NCBI RefSeq assembly: GCF_902859875.1
Contig: NZ_CADIKF010000007.1
Coordinates: 1-64,000 of the forward strand
DNA: 64,000 nucleotides
Origin: Paraburkholderia solisilvae
GTDB lineage: Bacteria; Pseudomonadota; Gammaproteobacteria; Burkholderiales; Burkholderiaceae
Reading direction: 5' to 3'
Positions 8,496 to 18,658 of this stretch are shown here, one piece after another. A program made the translations under genes and the position numbers. The notes under the pieces were generated by a model. It saw only the letters and a list, made by a program, of their open reading frames with translations, was not told where the DNA came from and searched no databases. Every line of letters starts with the position of its first letter. Within the stretch, counting starts at the first letter, position 1.

Positions 8496-9644
8496 CTACC
8501 CGCCGGGTCGCATATCGAACAGACCTGCAAGCAGCGCATCGTAGCTCGCGATCAGTTCAGGATTCGTCGCGAGGTACGGCACAATCGCCTTGCGCTGTTT
8601 CGAACGGTACGCTACCCAATCGTCATCGTGATGCTGCACCGCATGAACCACTTGCCGCGCACCCTCTTCGACGTCGTTCCCTGCGTAGTAGTAGCCGATC
8701 TCGCGACACAGTTGCGCGTTGTGCACCAACGCATACCCATTCCAGCACACGTCAAAATAGAAGTAGTTGAGCGCAAGGCCCCACTGATGCGAGATCACGA
8801 TGTCCGTGTGCTCGGAAAGAAACTGCGGCGTATCGTAGCGGCCGACGAAGCTGGCTTTGCCCTGCCTGACGAGATCGAGATACCGTGCGATGCCGATAAA
8901 TTCGGGGCTATGGCGCGCCAGATGCTCGGCATTGGTCACGTGCAGATGCGCGATCGCGTCGCCGACGCTCCGAAACGCCTGCTCCGCGATCAGCAGCGGA
9001 TACAGGCAGAATTTCAGCACGTCGATATTCGGCTCCATCACCGTCAACCGCTTCGACGACGGTGTTTCGCCCCCCTGCGGCCGATACTCGCCTTCGAACG
9101 GCAGATCGCGCGTGCGCATGTTCAGGCACATCGGGTCCCAGACGAACGGCACTTCGCGCACCGGCACGCGGCGCAACGTGCCGAAAAAAGGCGCGCTGGT
9201 TTCCATCACCTGTGGAATCGCCCAGATCGCGTCGTATTGCTGGTTGATGAACACCGTGTCGGCGAGGCGCCGGTTGAAGATCATCGCCTCGATCATCTGC
9301 ACGTATTCGGGCCCGCAGCAGTAGCTGACGAGTCTCGTGCCGCGTGCTTTCAGGTAACGCGTCTGCTCTTCGCTGATCTGGCCGCCAAGCTCGATCAGCA
9401 CATCGAGTGCGTCCTTCATTTCGTCGAACGACCGCACCGGGAAGCGTGCGGTGTCCCACGGCAGCGCGCCGGACAGCACGACCGCGGTTGTGTTCACAAG
9501 CACCACCGAATGCCCGAGCGGCGAGTGCTGGAACAGCTTCGCGAGGTACAGCGCATTCTGCTTGATGCCGTTCACCCACATGCCCTCGCCTTCGCTGCGA
9601 ATGCCGATCGTCATGCCGATCCGCAGTGCGCGTTGCTGTGTCAT
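8496..9644 (-). CDS. DUF2827 protein, copy 1 (putative GT-B-like glycosyltransferase)
   Basis: A 382-residue cytosolic protein, one of three paralogues at this locus. All three share an N-terminal strand and loop ending in (I/M)W(E/V)NG..QN, a central EPNI(D/S/C)..K motif near residue 208, a SHQW or AHHW motif near 290, and a late GG(Y/F)(P/A)LVHN..(L/F)...GYYY block. The late block, with the alternating strands, resembles the nucleotide-sugar half of GT-B glycosyltransferases, but this is my inference; I know of no characterised DUF2827 member. The ATG is preceded by AGGGAGAACGG. It lies 17 bases after copy 2 and is almost certainly cotranscribed with it. Confidence 0.75.
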   Translation of the reverse strand: MTQQRALRIGMTIGIRSEGEGMWVNGIKQNALYLAKLFQHSPLGHSVVLVNTTAVVLSGALPWDTARFPVRSFDEMKDALDVLIELGGQISEEQTRYLKARGTRLVSYCCGPEYVQMIEAMIFNRRLADTVFINQQYDAIWAIPQVMETSAPFFGTLRRVPVREVPFVWDPMCLNMRTRDLPFEGEYRPQGGETPSSKRLTVMEPNIDVLKFCLYPLLIAEQAFRSVGDAIAHLHVTNAEHLARHSPEFIGIARYLDLVRQGKASFVGRYDTPQFLSEHTDIVISHQWGLALNYFYFDVCWNGYALVHNAQLCREIGYYYAGNDVEEGARQVVHAVQHHDDDWVAYRSKQRKAIVPYLATNPELIASYDALLAGLFDMRPGG

Positions 9645-9661
9645 GGTTCCGTTCTCCCTGT

Positions 9662-10807
9662 TCAGTCCGCGCGTGCCGCACTAGCGGGCCGGGCATTCAG
9701 ATTGAGCACACGCTGCGTATAGCGCTCGCGGTTAGCCGCGTGCAGCGGGCTTAACGTCGCAATCAGCTCGCGCGAGCGGCGCACGTAGCCATCATGATCC
9801 GCGTCGTGTTCGTGCGCGATGCGCAGCAGTTGTCGCGCACCGGCCTGGATATCCGATCCCTCGTAGTAGTAGCCGGCGTCCTTTAGCCACGGCGAGTTAT
9901 GCACGAGCGGATAGCCGCCGTATAGCGCGTCGAGGTAAAGGAAGTTCTGATCGTTCTGCCACTGATGGCTAACGACCACATCTGCGAACTGACTCATATA
10001 ACCGGCAAAGTCGTGGCGCTTGTCGAGATGCACCTTGTCGTTCTTGTGCAGATCGAGAGAGCGCATCAGGAACGAGAATGTGAGTTGTTCGTTCATCTGC
10101 ACCGTGTTGAGCACGTGCATGCGGGCAATGGTCGCGGGCTCCATGCGGAATGCGGTATCGCACACGAGCGCGGGAATCGCGAAGCACTTGACCACCGAGA
10201 TGTTCGGCTCGAAGATCGCGACGCGCAGCGCGCGCGGCGCATCCGTGCCGTCCGCCGCCGGCTGATAGCCGAACGCAAGGCCGGCATCCTTGACCACCTG
10301 CGCGCGACGCTCGAGAAAAAGCGGATCCCACAGATACGGCACTTCGAACACCGGGCAGCGATGCAGCGCCTCCAGCATCGGCGCCAAAGTACGATCTTTC
10401 GGCAAGATCCAGACTTCGTCGCAGCGCTGCGCACGCGAAAAGAAGCCGCGTTTCTTGAAGACCGTCGGCTCGACCAGCCCGACATACGACTGCCCGCAGC
10501 ACATGAACACCACTTTCTTGCCGAGCGCTCGAATGTAGTCGACCCACTCGATATCGAGTCCGCCGCCCATCTCGATCGCAACATCGATGCGATCCGTCGC
10601 CGCGCGCAGCGGCACGAGCGGCAACCCGAGCTCCGCCTGCTCCGCCTCCGGCGGCAGCGCAGCCTGGTCGCCGCAATTGAGCAGAATCACGTCGGTCACC
10701 GCAGGCAATGCCCGCAGCAACTGCGCGAGAAACAGCACGTTCTGGCCGAGTCCGTTTTCCCAGATGCTCTGGCCTTCGTGCGTCAGCACTGAAATTCCAA
10801 TCCGCAT
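9662..10807 (-). CDS. DUF2827 protein, copy 2 (putative GT-B-like glycosyltransferase)
   Basis: A 381-residue paralogue of the flanking DUF2827 genes. It opens with RIGISVLTHEGQSIWENGLG, carries EPNISVVKCF in the middle and ends with DALYGGYPLVHNSPWLKDAG followed by YYYEGSD. An AAGGAGCGG ribosome site precedes the ATG. The 241-base gap upstream contains the terminator of the OmpA-lipoprotein gene (10945-10977), so copies 2 and 1 probably form their own transcript. Family context is given under copy 1; the GT-like role is inferred from motif appearance and from the adjoining adhesin. Confidence 0.75.
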   Translation of the reverse strand: MRIGISVLTHEGQSIWENGLGQNVLFLAQLLRALPAVTDVILLNCGDQAALPPEAEQAELGLPLVPLRAATDRIDVAIEMGGGLDIEWVDYIRALGKKVVFMCCGQSYVGLVEPTVFKKRGFFSRAQRCDEVWILPKDRTLAPMLEALHRCPVFEVPYLWDPLFLERRAQVVKDAGLAFGYQPAADGTDAPRALRVAIFEPNISVVKCFAIPALVCDTAFRMEPATIARMHVLNTVQMNEQLTFSFLMRSLDLHKNDKVHLDKRHDFAGYMSQFADVVVSHQWQNDQNFLYLDALYGGYPLVHNSPWLKDAGYYYEGSDIQAGARQLLRIAHEHDADHDGYVRRSRELIATLSPLHAANRERYTQRVLNLNARPASAARAD

Positions 10808-10944
10808 GATGTACCGCTCCTTTCTCTGATTGCGAAACTACCGCTTATTTCGAATTTATTTTTCGTGCAGGCGCCGCGTTGCCGCTACGATGCCTGCCGT
10901 CCGTCTTGTTCCGTCATCCGCATATTTCCCATTGCCGCTACCGG

Positions 10945-10977
10945 GAAAAGAGGGCGACGGCCTGACGGCCATCGCCC
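10945..10977 (-). terminator. Intrinsic terminator after the OmpA-lipoprotein gene
   Basis: Bases 10952-10962 and 10967-10977 form an 11-bp stem with a 4-base loop; the single mismatch becomes a G-U pair in the minus-strand RNA. On the minus strand the stem is followed by TCTTTT. It lies about 70 bases beyond the stop codon of the gene ending at 11049. Confidence 0.75.
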
Positions 10978-11048
10978 TGTAAAAGCCGCGCTACTTCCGA
11001 TGCTGACGGAGACACATCGATGCGGGGTAGCACGGCCAGAGAAGCGTG

Positions 11049-11558
11049 TTACTGCGACTTCACCTTCTGTGTTTCGAGTACGATCTCGACACGGCGGTTG
11101 TGCGCTCGCCCTTCCGCGGTCGTATTCGGCGCCATCGGGTTCGCGTCGCCGTACCCGTGCACCTGTACGGAGCGGCGCGCCTTGAGGCCATACGCGGCCA
11201 GGTATTGCGCAACCGACAGCGCGCGCCGTTCCGACAGTTCCTGGTTATGCGCTTCTGAACCGGATGCATCCGTGTAGCCGGAAATCAAGATCGCGTCGAT
11301 CGTGGTGCGGCGCGTACCTTCAATCAGGCGGTCTAGTTCGCGGGCGGCCGATGCCGTCAGCGTCGCGCTGTCCGTGTCGAAGCTCGCGTCGCCGCGTAAC
11401 GTGAAGTGCTCCGCCTGCATTGGCGCGTCGCCCGCAGCCGGAACGCGCGCAGCCGGCTGCGGCTCGACCGGCCGCGCGTGCGACACAGGCGGCGTGGTGG
11501 TCGTGCAGGCCGCGAGCATCACGGCGGCGGCCCCTACGATGGCTTGCAGTTTCAACAT
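11049..11558 (-). CDS. OmpA-family lipoprotein
   Basis: A 169-residue outer-membrane lipoprotein. The N-terminus MLKLQAIVGAAAVMLAAC is a lipoprotein signal with lipobox LAAC, and the mature chain begins with Cys18 and a Pro/Ala-rich linker. The rest is an OmpA/MotB-like peptidoglycan-binding domain (ISGYTDASGSEAHNQELSER, VHGYGDANP, and NRRVEIVLE at the end). The start at 11558 is chosen over an upstream start at 11633 because it begins the signal peptide and has a GGGGAAACGGGGAA ribosome site. It lies 38 bases after DUF2827 copy 3 and behind the large adhesin, and could tether or stabilise the adhesin in the envelope; that role is inferred from position only. Confidence 0.85.
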   Translation of the reverse strand: MLKLQAIVGAAAVMLAACTTTTPPVSHARPVEPQPAARVPAAGDAPMQAEHFTLRGDASFDTDSATLTASAARELDRLIEGTRRTTIDAILISGYTDASGSEAHNQELSERRALSVAQYLAAYGLKARRSVQVHGYGDANPMAPNTTAEGRAHNRRVEIVLETQKVKSQ

Positions 11559-11596
11559 TTCCCCGTTTCCCCTTTTTAGATGGTCGATATGGTTTT

Positions 11597-12721
11597 TTAG
11601 CGATACAGTGCTTCGATTTCCGCGGTATAGCATTCGACGTTCGCCGGCGACTCCGGATCCAGCGTCGCGAGGAAATCGCGTGCGGTGTCCCGGTAGCTGG
11701 CGAGCTGCGCATCGTGTTCGGTGAACGCGCGGCGTAGCGCGAGCGCGCCGTCGCCACAGTCGAAGTCCGCATAGCGGTAGCCGCAGTAGCCGATAAAAGA
11801 TGAGTTGTGAATCAGCGGAAAACCGCCGTAGAGGGCTTCGTAGTACACGTAGTTCTGTCCGTTTTCCCAGTGATGCGCGATGATCGCGTCGGCCTGCTGT
11901 CCCATGATCTGATAGACCGGCAGACGCGGTTCGAAGGAAGCAATGCCATGACGCACGAGATCGAGGCTGCGCGCAAAGCCGAAGAACACGCCGTCCTCTT
12001 TCATGTGAAACGTGTTGAAGACCCGCAGCACTTCGATCATGTCCGGGTCCTGGCGGTGCGCGACATCCGCGGCGAGCATCGGAATATGGGAGGTCTTCAC
12101 CATGCAGATGTTCGGTTCCAGAATCGCCAGCCGCCAGCGCCGCCGGCCCGGCTGATACTCGAAACGCCCTTCCGCCCCGCCCGCGCTAATGGCGCGCTCG
12201 AGCAGCACCGGACTCCACAGATGCGGCATCGCACGCACCGGCGCACGCATCGTCGCTGCGTAGTAGTCCGCGCAGGTCGCTTCGAAAGCGGGCAACGTCC
12301 ACGCCGCGCTATACGGCGTTTCGGATATCAGCGTGCCGTGCGGCAGGTTGAACATCATCCGTTCGATGTCGATCACATAGTCGTTGGCGACGCGCATGCC
12401 GATCACATGTCCGCCCCGCTCACGGAATGCGCGTGCCCAATTCGCATCGAGCTGTGCACTCAGTTCGATAACGACGTCGAGCTTCTGCTGCGCGGTTTCC
12501 ATGTCGATCACCGGCGCGGGCGCGAGCGCGAGAAAATCGCCCGCCGCTTCGATTCGGCCGTCGCCGCCCTTTACCAGAAATACTTCATCGACTACCGGTG
12601 AACGCTTGAGCAGCATCACCATAAAAAAGCAGTTCTGGAAGATGCCGTTTTCCCAGATCGACTGCGCACCGTCGCGCAGGTAGATCGTCACACCGACTTT
12701 CAAACGCTTGCCGTTCTTCAT
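11597..12721 (-). CDS. DUF2827 protein, copy 3 (putative GT-B-like glycosyltransferase)
   Basis: A 374-residue paralogue of the two DUF2827 genes further along. It has KVGVTIYLRDGAQSIWENG at the N-terminus, EPNICMVKTS in the middle and EALYGGFPLIHNS near the C-terminus. The start at 12721 is preferred because CAGGAGAAAAAGCA precedes it; an upstream frame from 12757 would add 12 basic residues. It is the first gene after the trimeric autotransporter, separated by 162 bases that hold a strong hairpin, and is followed closely by the OmpA lipoprotein gene. Placement directly after a Ser/Thr-rich adhesin suggests a role in modifying it. Confidence 0.75.
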   Translation of the reverse strand: MKNGKRLKVGVTIYLRDGAQSIWENGIFQNCFFMVMLLKRSPVVDEVFLVKGGDGRIEAAGDFLALAPAPVIDMETAQQKLDVVIELSAQLDANWARAFRERGGHVIGMRVANDYVIDIERMMFNLPHGTLISETPYSAAWTLPAFEATCADYYAATMRAPVRAMPHLWSPVLLERAISAGGAEGRFEYQPGRRRWRLAILEPNICMVKTSHIPMLAADVAHRQDPDMIEVLRVFNTFHMKEDGVFFGFARSLDLVRHGIASFEPRLPVYQIMGQQADAIIAHHWENGQNYVYYEALYGGFPLIHNSSFIGYCGYRYADFDCGDGALALRRAFTEHDAQLASYRDTARDFLATLDPESPANVECYTAEIEALYR

Positions 12722-12829
12722 TGCTTTTTCTCCTGAACGCGCCCGCCGCGCGTGCATCTTGAGACTTGCTGGTGTTCGTGTCGCTTTCGTGAATCCCGGG
12801 ACACGGTTGTTTTTTTGTTGTTTCCGTCG

Positions 12830-12854
12830 GGGATGCGCCCTGTGGGCGCATCCC
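12830..12854. other. Perfect 11-bp hairpin between adhesin and DUF2827 genes
   Basis: GGGATGCGCCC at 12830-12840 and its complement at 12844-12854 flank a 3-base loop. In the direction of transcription (minus) the stem is followed by CGACGGAAAC and an A-run, not a T-run, so it is not a standard intrinsic terminator. It may protect or set the 3' end of the adhesin mRNA and reduce read-through. Confidence 0.6.
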
Positions 12855-12883
12855 GTTACCGCCTGCCTGCTGCCGTCCTGCCG

Positions 12884-15800
12884 TTACCACTGATACCCGA
12901 TACCCGCGCCCACCGCCGTACCTGCCGAGCTTACGCCCACGCCCGCCTTGATCTTCAGGTTCTGCGTAATGCGCGCGTTCATGCCGAACGCTGTTGCGCT
13001 GTAGCCGTGGTAGGTCGCGGCGCCGATGCCGATCGACAGCGTCTTGCCCGGATCGACCTCCGGAATCATCGTCAGCGCGGTGGCTGCGGCGATGCCCGAA
13101 TAGGCGTCGCGGGCGACGCTGTTGACGCTCGACTGCACGCCGTTCAACTGGTTCATGTTCACTGCATCGGTACCGTTCACGCCCGGCGCGACGTTGGTGA
13201 TCCGCCGTTCGCTGCCTGGCGAGCCGACCGACACGGTGTTCTCTTCGCTGGCCACCGAGCCCGCGCCGAGCGCCACCGAATTGGGCGCCATCGCCGATGC
13301 GTTCGCGCCTACCGCGGTCGCGCTCTGGGCGGACGCCGAGGAGCTCGAGCCCAGCGCGGTGCTGCTATCCGCGGAAGCCGACGCATGCCAGCCGAGCGCC
13401 GTTGCGTTCGACTGCGATGCCGTTGCGCCCGCACCGACTGCCGTCGCGTTCTGCGCGGTCGCTGCCGAGCCGGTGCCGAGACCCGTGCCGCCGTCCGCGG
13501 TGGACGTGTTCGCGCCGCTGCCGTTGCCCATCGACGAGACGGCCTGCGACAGCGAACTCACGTTGCTGTCGGTTGTGCTGAGGCCGGTCGACAGCGACGC
13601 GACATTGCTGTTGGTCGTGGACAGGCCGGTCGACAGCGAATCGACGCCGCTTTGGGCGGTGCTGACCGCGCTCGAGGTCGACGTCGACAGCGACGCGACA
13701 TTGCTGTTGGCCGTCGATACGCCGGTCGACAGCGAATTCACGCTGCTTTGCGTGGTGCCGATGGTGGTCGACGTTGAAGTGGACAGCGATGAGACGGTGC
13801 TGTTGGTGGTCGACAGCGCGCTCGACACCGACGTGGACAGCGAGGTCAACTGGCTGAAGTTCACGGCATCGGTCGGGTTCACGCCGGCTGCGACGTTGGT
13901 CAGCCGCACGGGTGCGGTTGCACCGATGCCGCCGAGGGTGACCTGCGTGTGCGACGTGTCGTCGTACTGCACGGCGGCGTTCGACAGCGTGCTCATCGAG
14001 GTCGACAGCGTCGCGATATTGCTGTCGGCGGTCGACAGTCCGGTGGACAGCGAGCCGACGTTGCTGTCGGTCGATGACAGTGCGGTCGAGAGTGAATCGA
14101 CATTGCTTTGCGCGGTGCTGAGGCCGCTGTCGACCGTTTGCGTGATGGCGGTGGACAGTGAGCTGATACCGGTCGACGTGGACGTGGACAGCGTGGTCAG
14201 CTGGCCGAAGTTCACCGCGTCGGTCGGGTTTACGCCGGCTGCGACGTTGGTCAGCGTGACCGGGCCCGGTGCACCCACACCGCCGAGCGTGACCTTCGTA
14301 TGCGTGGTGTCGTCGTACTGCACGGCGGCATTCGACAGCGTGCTGAGTGCGGTCGAAGTTGACGTGGAGAGCGTCGTCACGTTGCTGTTGGTGGTCGACA
14401 GGCCGGTGGACAGTGAGGTTACACCGCTCTGTGCCGTGCTGATGCCCGTGGAGGCCGACGTCGACAGCACGGCGACATTGCTATCGGTCGTCGACAGGCC
14501 CGTCGACAGCGAGGTCACACCGCTTTGAGCGGTGCTGATGCCGGTCGAAGCCGACGTCGACAGTACAGCAACATTGCTATCGGTCGTCGAGAGCCCTGTC
14601 GACAGCGAGCCGACGTTGCTGTCAGTCGACGACAGCGCCGTCGAAAGCGAATCCACCCCGCTCTGCGCGGTGCTGATGCCGCTGGCGGCGGTCTGCGTGA
14701 GAGCCGTCGACAGCGAGCTGATACCGGTCGAGGTCGATGTGGACAGCGTGGTCAGCTGGCTGAAGTTCACCGCGTCGGTCGGGTTCACGCCGGCGGCGAC
14801 ATTGGTCAGCGTGACCGGGCCCGGTGCACCCACACCGCCGAGGGTGACCTTCGTATGCGTGGTGTCGTCGTACTGCACGGCAGCGTTCGACAGCGTGCTG
14901 AGTGCCGTCGAAGTTGACGTGGAGAGCGTCGTGACATTGCTGTTGGTGGTCGACAGGCCGGTGGACAGCGACGTCACACCGCTCTGTGCAGTGCTGATGC
15001 CAGTCGAAGCCGAGGTCGACAACACAGCGACATTGCTATCGGTCGTCGACAGTCCGGTGGACAGCGAGGTAACGCCGCTTTGTGCCGTGCTGATGCCAGT
15101 CGAAGCCGAGGTCGACAGCACCGCGATATTGCTGTCGGTCGTCGAAAGACCCGTCGACAGCGAGCCGACGTTGCTATCAGTCGACGACAGCGCCGTCGAA
15201 AGCGAATCCACCCCGCTCTGCGCGGTGCTGATGCCGCTGGCGGCGGTCTGCGTGAGAGCCGTCGACAGCGAGCTGATACCGGTCGAGGTCGATGTGGACA
15301 GCGTGGTCAGCTGGCTGAAGTTCACCGCGTCGGTCGGGTTCACGCCGGCGGCGACATTGGTCAGCGTGACCGGGCCCGGTGCACCCACACCGCCGAGGGT
15401 GACCTTCGTATGCGTGGTGTCGTCGTACTGCACGGCAGCGTTCGACAGCGTGCTGAGTGCCGTCGAAGTTGACGTGGAGAGCGTCGTGACATTGCTGTTG
15501 GTGGTCGACAGGCCGGTGGACAGCGACGTCACACCGCTCTGTGCAGTGCTGATGCCAGTCGAAGCCGAGGTCGACAACACAGCGACATTGCTATCGGTCG
15601 TCGACAGTCCGGTGGACAGCGAGGTAACGCCACTTTGTGCCGTGCTGATGCCGGTCGAAGCCGAGGTCGACAGCACCGCGATATTGCTGTCGGTCGTCGA
15701 AAGACCCGTCGACAGCGAGCCGACGTTGCTGTCAGTCGACGACAGCGCCGTCGAGAGCGAATCCACCCCGCTCTGCGCGGTGCTGATGCCGCTGGCGGCG

Positions 15801-18505
15801 GTCTGCGTGAGAGCCGTCGACAGCGAGCTGATCCCGGTCGAGGTTGACGTGGACAGTGTGGTCAGCTGGCTGAAGTTCACCGCGTCGGTCGGGTTCACGC
15901 CGGCTGCGACGTTGGTCAGCGTGACCGGGCCCGGTGCACCCACACCGCCGAGCGTGACCTTCGTATGCGTGGTGTCGTCGTACTGCACGGCGGCATTCGA
16001 CAGCGTGCTGAGTGCCGTCGAGGTCGATGTGGAGAGCGTCGTCACGTTGCTGTTGGTGGTCGACAGGCCGGTGGACAGTGAGCTTACACCGCTTTGAGCG
16101 GTGCTGATGCCGGTCGAAGCCGAGGTCGACAGTACGGCGACATTGCTGTCGGTCGTCGAGAGGCCCGTCGACAGCGAGGTAACGCCGCTTTGTGCCGTGC
16201 TAATGCCAGTCGAAGCCGAGGTCGACAACACCGCGACATTGCTATCGGTCGTCGACAGTCCGGTGGACAGCGAGGTCACACCGCTCTGTGCCGTGCTGAT
16301 GCCGGTCGAAGCCGAGGTCGACAGCACCGCGACATTGCTGTCGGTCGTCGAGAGGCCCGTCGACAGCGAAGTCACGCCGCTCTGTGCGGTGCTAATGCCG
16401 GTCGAAGCCGAGGTCGACAGCACCGCGACATTGCTATTGGTCGTCGAAAGACCCGTCGACAGCGCGCCAACGCTGCTGTTCGTCGACGACTGCGCCGTGG
16501 ACAGCGAATTCACGCCGCTTTGCGCGGTACTGATGCCCGTCGAAGCCGACGTCGACAGTGCGGTCACATTGCTGCTGGTCGTCGACAGCCCGGTCGACAG
16601 GGAGCCGACTCCGCTTTGTGCCGTGCTGATACCGCTCGACGCGGACGTCGACAACACCGCGACGTTGCTGCTGGTGGTCGACAGGCCGCTCGACAGCGAA
16701 TTGACGCCGCTCTGTGCGGTGCTGATGCCCGTGGAGGTCGACGTCGACAGCGTGGCCACGTTGCTGCCGACCGTCGACAGTCCCGTGGACAGCGAGCCAA
16801 CGCTGCTACCCGTCGAGGACAGCGCGGTCGACAACGAACTGACGCCCGTCGAGGCGGAAGTGGACAGCGTGGTCAACTGGCTGACGTTCACCGCATCGGT
16901 CGGGTTCACGCCTGCCGCGACATTGGTCAGCGTGACGGGCCCGGGGGCGCCGACGCCGCCCAGCGTGACCTTCGTATGCGTCGTGTCGTCGTACTGAACC
17001 GCAGCGGCCGCACCGGTCGACAGCGAGTTGATGGCTGCCGAGGTCGCGTTGGAGAGCGTCGTCAGATTGCTGTTCGTGGCCGATACTGCCGTCGACAGCA
17101 CGGCGACATTGCTGTTGTTCGTAGACAGCCCGGTGGTCAGCGTGTTCACGCCCGCCTGGGCCGTGCTGATGCCGGTCGAGGCCGAAGTCGAAAGCGTCGC
17201 CACGTTGGTATTCGTGGTCGAGATGCTGGTCGACAGTGAACTGCCCATGGTCGATGTGGTGGTCGACAGCGTGGTCAACTGGCCGAAGTTCACCGCGTCG
17301 GTCGGATTCACGCCTGCCGCGACGTTCGTCAGCGTGATCGGCGTGGTGGAACCCGCACCGCCCAGCGTGACCTTCGTATGCGTCGTATTGTCGTACTGGA
17401 CCGCCGCGGCCACGCCCGTCGACAGCGAACCGAGCGCGGTGGACGTCGAGGTCGACAGCGTCGTCACGTTATTGTTCGTGGTCGACAGCCCGGTGCTCAG
17501 CACGCCCACATTGCTGTTGGTGGTGGACAAGCCCGCGTTCAGCGCGGCGACACCGCTTTGCGCGGTGCTGATGCCGGACGAAGCCGAGGTCGACAGCGTC
17601 GTAACGTTATTGTTCGTAGTCGACAGCCCGGTGCTCAACACGCCCACATTGCTGTTGGTGGTGGACAAGCCGGTGTTCAGCGCGGCGACACCGCTTTGCG
17701 CAGTGCTGATGCCCGACGAAGCCGAGGTCGACAGAGTCGTAACGTTATTGTTCGTGGTCGACAACCCGGTGCTCAGCACGCCCACATTGCTGTTGGTGGT
17801 GGACAGGCCCGTGTTCAGCGCGGCGACACCGCTTTGCGCGGTGCTGATGCCCGATGAAGCCGAGGTCGATAGTACGGCGACACTGCTGTTCGTCGTCGAC
17901 AGACCGGTGGACAACGAGTCCACCCCACTTTGTACTGTGCTGATGCCCGTCGACGTAGCCGTCGACAACGTAAAGAGCTGAGATCCATTTATCGCGTCTG
18001 TGCTCGTCGCGGACACTGCGCCCGCGGCAAGTGCCGTGATCGTGTTGGAATTCATCTGCACGACACCGAGCATTGAAATCCCAGCGTTCCCCTGCAGCTG
18101 AAGCAAACCGTTGCTAAACCCCGCCACACTCGCCGTCGACGTGCCGAATCCGCCGCCTCCGGTGGTCGACCCGGTATTGTTGAGCGCGAAAGCAGCACCG
18201 CTTGTGCCGCAGCTTAAAGCGCTCCCCGCAGCAGCGCTGCCTGAGCCCCACGATGCACCGGTTGCAGCGGTGGTACTTCCAGGACACAATTGCAAACCGC
18301 CCCCAGCCAGTGCTGTAGACGAAACTCCTAACCCACCTGTAACAAGGAAAGCAATCGCCGACAAACGACCGAGCGTCCTGCGGTTTTCAAGGCGCGCTTC
18401 ACCTGAACCCGCCTCCCCTCCCTTCCCCTGCCCCCGCACGTCCTCCGCAACAACCGTGATTTTTCCTGTTCGGCGATTGGCCACCAGACGATAGACTTTA
18501 TTCAT
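12884..18505 (-). CDS. Trimeric autotransporter adhesin (YadA-like, type Vc)
   Basis: About 1,873 residues. The N-terminus [20 protein letters not shown] is an extended signal peptide region (ESPR), followed by a basic linker and a hydrophobic signal core ending STALAGG. The passenger is built of degenerate Ser/Thr/Gly-rich stalk repeats of the type [19 protein letters not shown], broken by seven neck-like modules ([13 protein letters not shown] then [11 protein letters not shown]). Near the C-terminus come YadA head repeats ([24 protein letters not shown]) and a neck, then a membrane anchor of about 90 residues ending AGIGYQW with terminal Trp. It should trimerise in the outer membrane and mediate adhesion. 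The start at 18505 is chosen because it begins the ESPR and has GGAGAG before it; a TTG five codons upstream is the alternative. An EAL gene precedes it and DUF2827 genes follow. Confidence 0.92.
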   Translation of the reverse strand: MNKVYRLVANRRTGKITVVAEDVRGQGKGGEAGSGEARLENRRTLGRLSAIAFLVTGGLGVSSTALAGGGLQLCPGSTTAATGASWGSGSAAAGSALSCGTSGAAFALNNTGSTTGGGGFGTSTASVAGFSNGLLQLQGNAGISMLGVVQMNSNTITALAAGAVSATSTDAINGSQLFTLSTATSTGISTVQSGVDSLSTGLSTTNSSVAVLSTSASSGISTAQSGVAALNTGLSTTNSNVGVLSTGLSTTNNNVTTLSTSASSGISTAQSGVAALNTGLSTTNSNVGVLSTGLSTTNNNVTTLSTSASSGISTAQSGVAALNAGLSTTNSNVGVLSTGLSTTNNNVTTLSTSTSTALGSLSTGVAAAVQYDNTTHTKVTLGGAGSTTPITLTNVAAGVNPTDAVNFGQLTTLSTTTSTMGSSLSTSISTTNTNVATLSTSASTGISTAQAGVNTLTTGLSTNNSNVAVLSTAVSATNSNLTTLSNATSAAINSLSTGAAAAVQYDDTTHTKVTLGGVGAPGPVTLTNVAAGVNPTDAVNVSQLTTLSTSASTGVSSLSTALSSTGSSVGSLSTGLSTVGSNVATLSTSTSTGISTAQSGVNSLSSGLSTTSSNVAVLSTSASSGISTAQSGVGSLSTGLSTTSSNVTALSTSASTGISTAQSGVNSLSTAQSSTNSSVGALSTGLSTTNSNVAVLSTSASTGISTAQSGVTSLSTGLSTTDSNVAVLSTSASTGISTAQSGVTSLSTGLSTTDSNVAVLSTSASTGISTAQSGVTSLSTGLSTTDSNVAVLSTSASTGISTAQSGVSSLSTGLSTTNSNVTTLSTSTSTALSTLSNAAVQYDDTTHTKVTLGGVGAPGPVTLTNVAAGVNPTDAVNFSQLTTLSTSTSTGISSLSTALTQTAASGISTAQSGVDSLSTALSSTDSNVGSLSTGLSTTDSNIAVLSTSASTGISTAQSGVTSLSTGLSTTDSNVAVLSTSASTGISTAQSGVTSLSTGLSTTNSNVTTLSTSTSTALSTLSNAAVQYDDTTHTKVTLGGVGAPGPVTLTNVAAGVNPTDAVNFSQLTTLSTSTSTGISSLSTALTQTAASGISTAQSGVDSLSTALSSTDSNVGSLSTGLSTTDSNIAVLSTSASTGISTAQSGVTSLSTGLSTTDSNVAVLSTSASTGISTAQSGVTSLSTGLSTTNSNVTTLSTSTSTALSTLSNAAVQYDDTTHTKVTLGGVGAPGPVTLTNVAAGVNPTDAVNFSQLTTLSTSTSTGISSLSTALTQTAASGISTAQSGVDSLSTALSSTDSNVGSLSTGLSTTDSNVAVLSTSASTGISTAQSGVTSLSTGLSTTDSNVAVLSTSASTGISTAQSGVTSLSTGLSTTNSNVTTLSTSTSTALSTLSNAAVQYDDTTHTKVTLGGVGAPGPVTLTNVAAGVNPTDAVNFGQLTTLSTSTSTGISSLSTAITQTVDSGLSTAQSNVDSLSTALSSTDSNVGSLSTGLSTADSNIATLSTSMSTLSNAAVQYDDTSHTQVTLGGIGATAPVRLTNVAAGVNPTDAVNFSQLTSLSTSVSSALSTTNSTVSSLSTSTSTTIGTTQSSVNSLSTGVSTANSNVASLSTSTSSAVSTAQSGVDSLSTGLSTTNSNVASLSTGLSTTDSNVSSLSQAVSSMGNGSGANTSTADGGTGLGTGSAATAQNATAVGAGATASQSNATALGWHASASADSSTALGSSSSASAQSATAVGANASAMAPNSVALGAGSVASEENTVSVGSPGSERRITNVAPGVNGTDAVNMNQLNGVQSSVNSVARDAYSGIAAATALTMIPEVDPGKTLSIGIGAATYHGYSATAFGMNARITQNLKIKAGVGVSSAGTAVGAGIGYQW
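14331..15995 (-). repeat. Three 555-bp tandem repeats inside the adhesin gene
   Basis: The same landmark (TTCGACAGCGTGCTGAGTGC) starts at 14331, 14886, 15441 and 15996, an exact period of 555 bases or 185 codons. The units at 14886 and 15441 are almost identical by eye; the unit at 14331 is more diverged. Each unit encodes one neck-like module plus its stalk. An in-frame period of this length permits gain or loss of whole units by homologous recombination. Confidence 0.9.
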
Positions 18506-18658
18506 TTGTATTCTCTCCAAGGGAGTTCGCTACGGCATCAGCCCGTTCGCGCGAACGGAATCGCCATCGGTTTCTGGCGATTCTCATTTAATATTTGCAT
18601 TCCTAACGATATATAGAGTACCTAGTTGCCGATAATCGACCTACGCATTCCACCAACA

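Noticed and set aside
8436..9722. 428-codon plus-strand frame opposite DUF2827 copy 1
   Set aside because: The minus-strand product is conserved among three paralogues, while this frame is not.
12830..12854. Hairpin after the adhesin considered as an intrinsic terminator
   Set aside because: In the direction of transcription it is followed by A-rich, not T-rich, sequence; kept only as a hairpin of unknown use.
13122..14528. Another long plus-strand frame opposite the adhesin C-terminal part
   Set aside because: Antisense to a well-supported YadA-type anchor and stalk; low-complexity Val/Asp/Ser composition comes from the complementary codons.
14331..15995. Repeat array considered as CRISPR
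   Set aside because: The unit is 555 bp, in frame and coding, with no short repeat/spacer structure and no cas genes nearby.
14532..16097. Long open frame of 521 codons on the plus strand inside the adhesin gene
   Set aside because: It is the antisense shadow of the Ser/Thr-rich repeats; it repeats with the same 555-base period and has no start signals or family resemblance.
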